A stretch of 64,000 bases of DNA from Kaistella soli (GTDB lineage Bacteria; Bacteroidota; Bacteroidia; Flavobacteriales; Weeksellaceae), in contig NZ_JAHOPF010000002.1 of the NCBI RefSeq assembly GCF_019038595.1, positions 539,496 through 603,495 of the forward strand, in the 5' to 3' direction. Shown here in pieces: positions 62,432 to 64,000 of this stretch. Each line of letters starts with the position of its first letter. Within the stretch, counting starts at the first letter, position 1. The notes beneath the pieces were generated by a model, which did no database searches, was not told where the DNA came from, and worked only from the letters and a program-made list of their open reading frames with translations. A program made the position numbers and the translations under genes.

Positions 62432-62548
62432 TTGAATTTCCCCGCTGCGCAAAGTCTGACTTCGTCTAATCTTCGATTTCCTGACTTTGATCCTTCACCA
62501 ATTCGACTCGCTACAAAACGTTCTATAGCATTTTAAAAAACAAAAACT
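62432..62548. other. Intergenic segment after the kinase-TPR cassette with inverted repeat
   Basis: Less AT-rich than the cassette. CAAAGTC (62450-62456) and GACTTTG (62483-62489) form an inverted repeat, with a second TGACTTCG between. It may be a fragment of a dispersed flavobacterial intergenic repeat, but I cannot confirm other copies. Confidence 0.35.
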
Positions 62549-63370
62549 ATGAAGAGAATACTTTTAACATTGACCTTAAGTCTGCTATTTGTAATGGCAA
62601 ATGGACAGACAAGGGAACAATTAATTGAACAGGCAAAAACGTATGCTGATTCAGGGGACAATGTTAACGCAGAAAAAGTTACCAAGCAACTGATCGACCT
62701 GGATTCAAAATATGGAGGCAATTATATTTATTGGTCTAATTTAGGAACCTTTCAAAGAAAATCAGGGAAGCAAAAGGAAGCGCTGGATTCCTATAACAAA
62801 TCAATAAAACTGAATGACAAATTTGCAATATCATATACCAACAGAGCAAAACTGTATGCTGACTCGAAAGAAACTGAAAAAGCTGTAAAGGATTATAACG
62901 CAGCCCTTACAATAGAGCCATTTAATCAGACCGCACTTCTTGACTTGGGAATGATGTATGTAAAACAGGGAGATTTTGTAACAGCAAGAACCTTTTTTGA
63001 GAAGTTGCTTTCAAAGTATCCAGACGATTATGGTGCTGCATCTAACCTGGCCAACATCAAGAAAAGACAGGGTGAATTTTCGGAAGCATTAGTTGACTTC
63101 AGTAAATTAATTGCAAATCACCCAATCGAAGTAATTCTGTATAATAACAGGGCAGACCTGTATCTAAAACTCAGAGAATATGACAATGCAATTAAGGACA
63201 TTGATAAGGCATTAGAAATAAACCCTGATTACTTGGTTGCCATCATAACCAAGGGCGAAATATATTACGATAAAGGTGATTATGGAAATGCGTGCAAATA
63301 TTTTAATCTTGGAATTAGTAAAGGCTTTCAAAAAGAAAGGATTGCGACTTATTTGGCAAAATGTAAATAG
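62549..63370 (+). CDS. Secreted TPR-repeat protein
   Basis: A 273-residue protein with a signal peptide (1-20, ANGQ). About six TPR units follow: YIYWSNLGTFQRKSGKQKEALDSYNKSI, FAISYTNRAKLYADSKETEKAVKDYNAAL (each cut short here), QTALLDLGMMYVKQGDF, AASNLANIKKRQGEF, ILYNNRADLYLKLREYDNAI and LVAIITKGEIYYDKGDY. It is periplasmic or exported, unlike the cytoplasmic TPR protein before it, so the two probably do not work together. No catalytic domain. Confidence 0.8.
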   Translation: MKRILLTLTLSLLFVMANGQTREQLIEQAKTYADSGDNVNAEKVTKQLIDLDSKYGGNYIYWSNLGTFQRKSGKQKEALDSYNKSIKLNDKFAISYTNRAKLYADSKETEKAVKDYNAALTIEPFNQTALLDLGMMYVKQGDFVTARTFFEKLLSKYPDDYGAASNLANIKKRQGEFSEALVDFSKLIANHPIEVILYNNRADLYLKLREYDNAIKDIDKALEINPDYLVAIITKGEIYYDKGDYGNACKYFNLGISKGFQKERIATYLAKCK

Positions 63371-63458
63371 ATACTGCTGAAATTGTGAACAAAGCCAACT
63401 AATCACATAAAAAACCTGTGTAAGTACTCCGTTTTTTTTAACCAAATTATTTCCTTAG

Positions 63459-63824
63459 ATGAAAGATTTAAAAGAAAACATCCATACGCCTAATCATATT
63501 TCTGCACAGGAAAGAACGAAATGAATCCTCCTTGCGGCCGCTCTGCTTATGTATGGGGCATTTGCATGGTATCGGGGTGAGGTGTATATTCCTGACCGGT
63601 CAGGAGACGGCATCCGTTTTACCGGTACGGCGTGCACGCTTATTTACTTTGGATTGATTGCCGGTGCCGCCAACTGTATTTCAGTGGTTGTGGATCATTA
63701 CGATAAAAGAAACAATGAGGCCAATTACCAGAAGTTTGCGATGGTTACGCGGACAGTTTCTATTGCGCTGCTCGCACTGGGAACCGTGGGATCGATCTTA
63801 TATGATGGACTGCAGCTTTGGTAG
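63459..63824 (+). pseudogene. Small membrane protein gene interrupted by in-frame TGA
   Basis: From ATG 63459 the frame reads MKDLKENIHTPNHISAQERTK, then TGA (63522-63524), and continues in the same frame as ILLAAALLMYGAFAWYRGE for 100 more codons to 63824. Replacing TGA by TGG (Trp) would restore a 121-residue protein with three membrane helices (about 22-37, 53-72 and 96-115). A shorter product could start at the ATG at 63549, but it would lose part of the first helix. Not recognised as a family. A sequencing error is the alternative. Confidence 0.6.
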
Positions 63825-63896
63825 TGACAACTGCTATACTAAAGATTCGTGCCTTTACTTTGTATTCTATAAATAAATGTAAAACCTTATCTTTAG

Positions 63897-63973
63897 AAAG
63901 AGAAGTAGAGGTGAACTATGATTCGCGCTAAGTTCTACGACTTATCTGCCGCATTAGTCCTCTACTTTCTCTT
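63897..63973. repeat. Long inverted repeat, possible structured RNA at right edge
   Basis: AAGAGAAGTAGAGG (about 63898-63911) pairs with CCTCTACTTTCTCTT (63959-63973) with a single bulged base, enclosing about 47 nt. A second short inverted repeat (TTATTTG...CAAATAG) follows up to the edge. No ORF covers it. It could be a non-coding RNA or a mobile-element end cut by the window. Confidence 0.45.
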
Positions 63974-64000
63974 ATTTGTTGAATTGCTTCAAATAGAATG

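Overview
The window is chromosomal DNA from a member of Bacteroidota, most likely the Flavobacteriia (Weeksellaceae, Chryseobacterium/Kaistella-like). The evidence is a low-GC composition, start codons without Shine-Dalgarno sequences, many copies of the Bacteroidota -7 promoter box TAnnTTTG, and lineage-typical proteins: a bacterial alpha-2-macroglobulin with an embedded VVVTG plug-like peptide, a DnaJ with half of the usual zinc cysteines, a DUF3667 protein, a DUF937-OmpA fusion and a Tyr/Asn-rich lipoprotein. All assignments come from reading motifs by eye; no database search was run.

Layout. 1-8.5 kb: envelope genes (alpha-2-macroglobulin running off the left edge, a UbiA-like membrane protein, a POTRA/beta-barrel outer-membrane protein). 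8.5-10.5 kb: a RelE/ParE toxin-antitoxin pair directly upstream of recF and a DUF721 gene. 10.5-19.9 kb: a Gcr-like membrane protein, mtgA, a metal/cobalamin-type binding lipoprotein, tRNA-Arg(ACG), prmA, a glycosyltransferase, rlmL, then an array of REP-like palindromes with a decayed IS200/IS605-type transposase, a methyltransferase and a ZIP transporter. 20-25.5 kb: FadL-type porin, Tyr-rich lipoprotein, proS, DUF937-OmpA protein. 25.5-35.3 kb: a metal homeostasis block with a two-component system, a CzcCBA-type RND efflux operon preceded by three phased 11-bp direct repeats, and an Nramp importer whose promoter overlaps a DtxR/MntR-like palindrome, followed by a beta-barrel gene. 35.4-46.9 kb: grpE-dnaJ (behind a sigma-54-like site), dedA, prfB, an FAD oxidoreductase, an alpha-glucan phosphorylase homologue lacking the PLP lysine, DUF3667, a nuclease-like orphan, DinB-like, a cysteine dioxygenase-like protein and mtaB. 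46.9-57.8 kb: GH63-type glucosidase with an SDR glucose dehydrogenase, a six-gene minus-strand operon (gpsA, trhA, mqo and three envelope/unknown genes), an M23 peptidase and small lipoproteins.

57.8-64 kb is the accessory-looking end. It has an 800-bp repeat field (10-, 11- and 113-bp tandem units), an SPFH protein, and then a visibly more AT-rich two-gene cassette: a Ser/Thr protein kinase overlapping a TPR-repeat partner of unknown function. A secreted TPR protein, a small membrane-protein gene broken by an in-frame TGA, and a long inverted repeat at the right edge follow. The kinase-TPR cassette is the best candidate for an undescribed system.

Expression. At six protein genes the TAnnTTTG box ends only 4-8 nt before the ATG, which predicts leaderless or nearly leaderless mRNAs; mtaB has a 12-nt gap. 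Two genes (the outer-membrane POTRA protein and the Nramp transporter) must start at TTG because in-frame stops lie just upstream.
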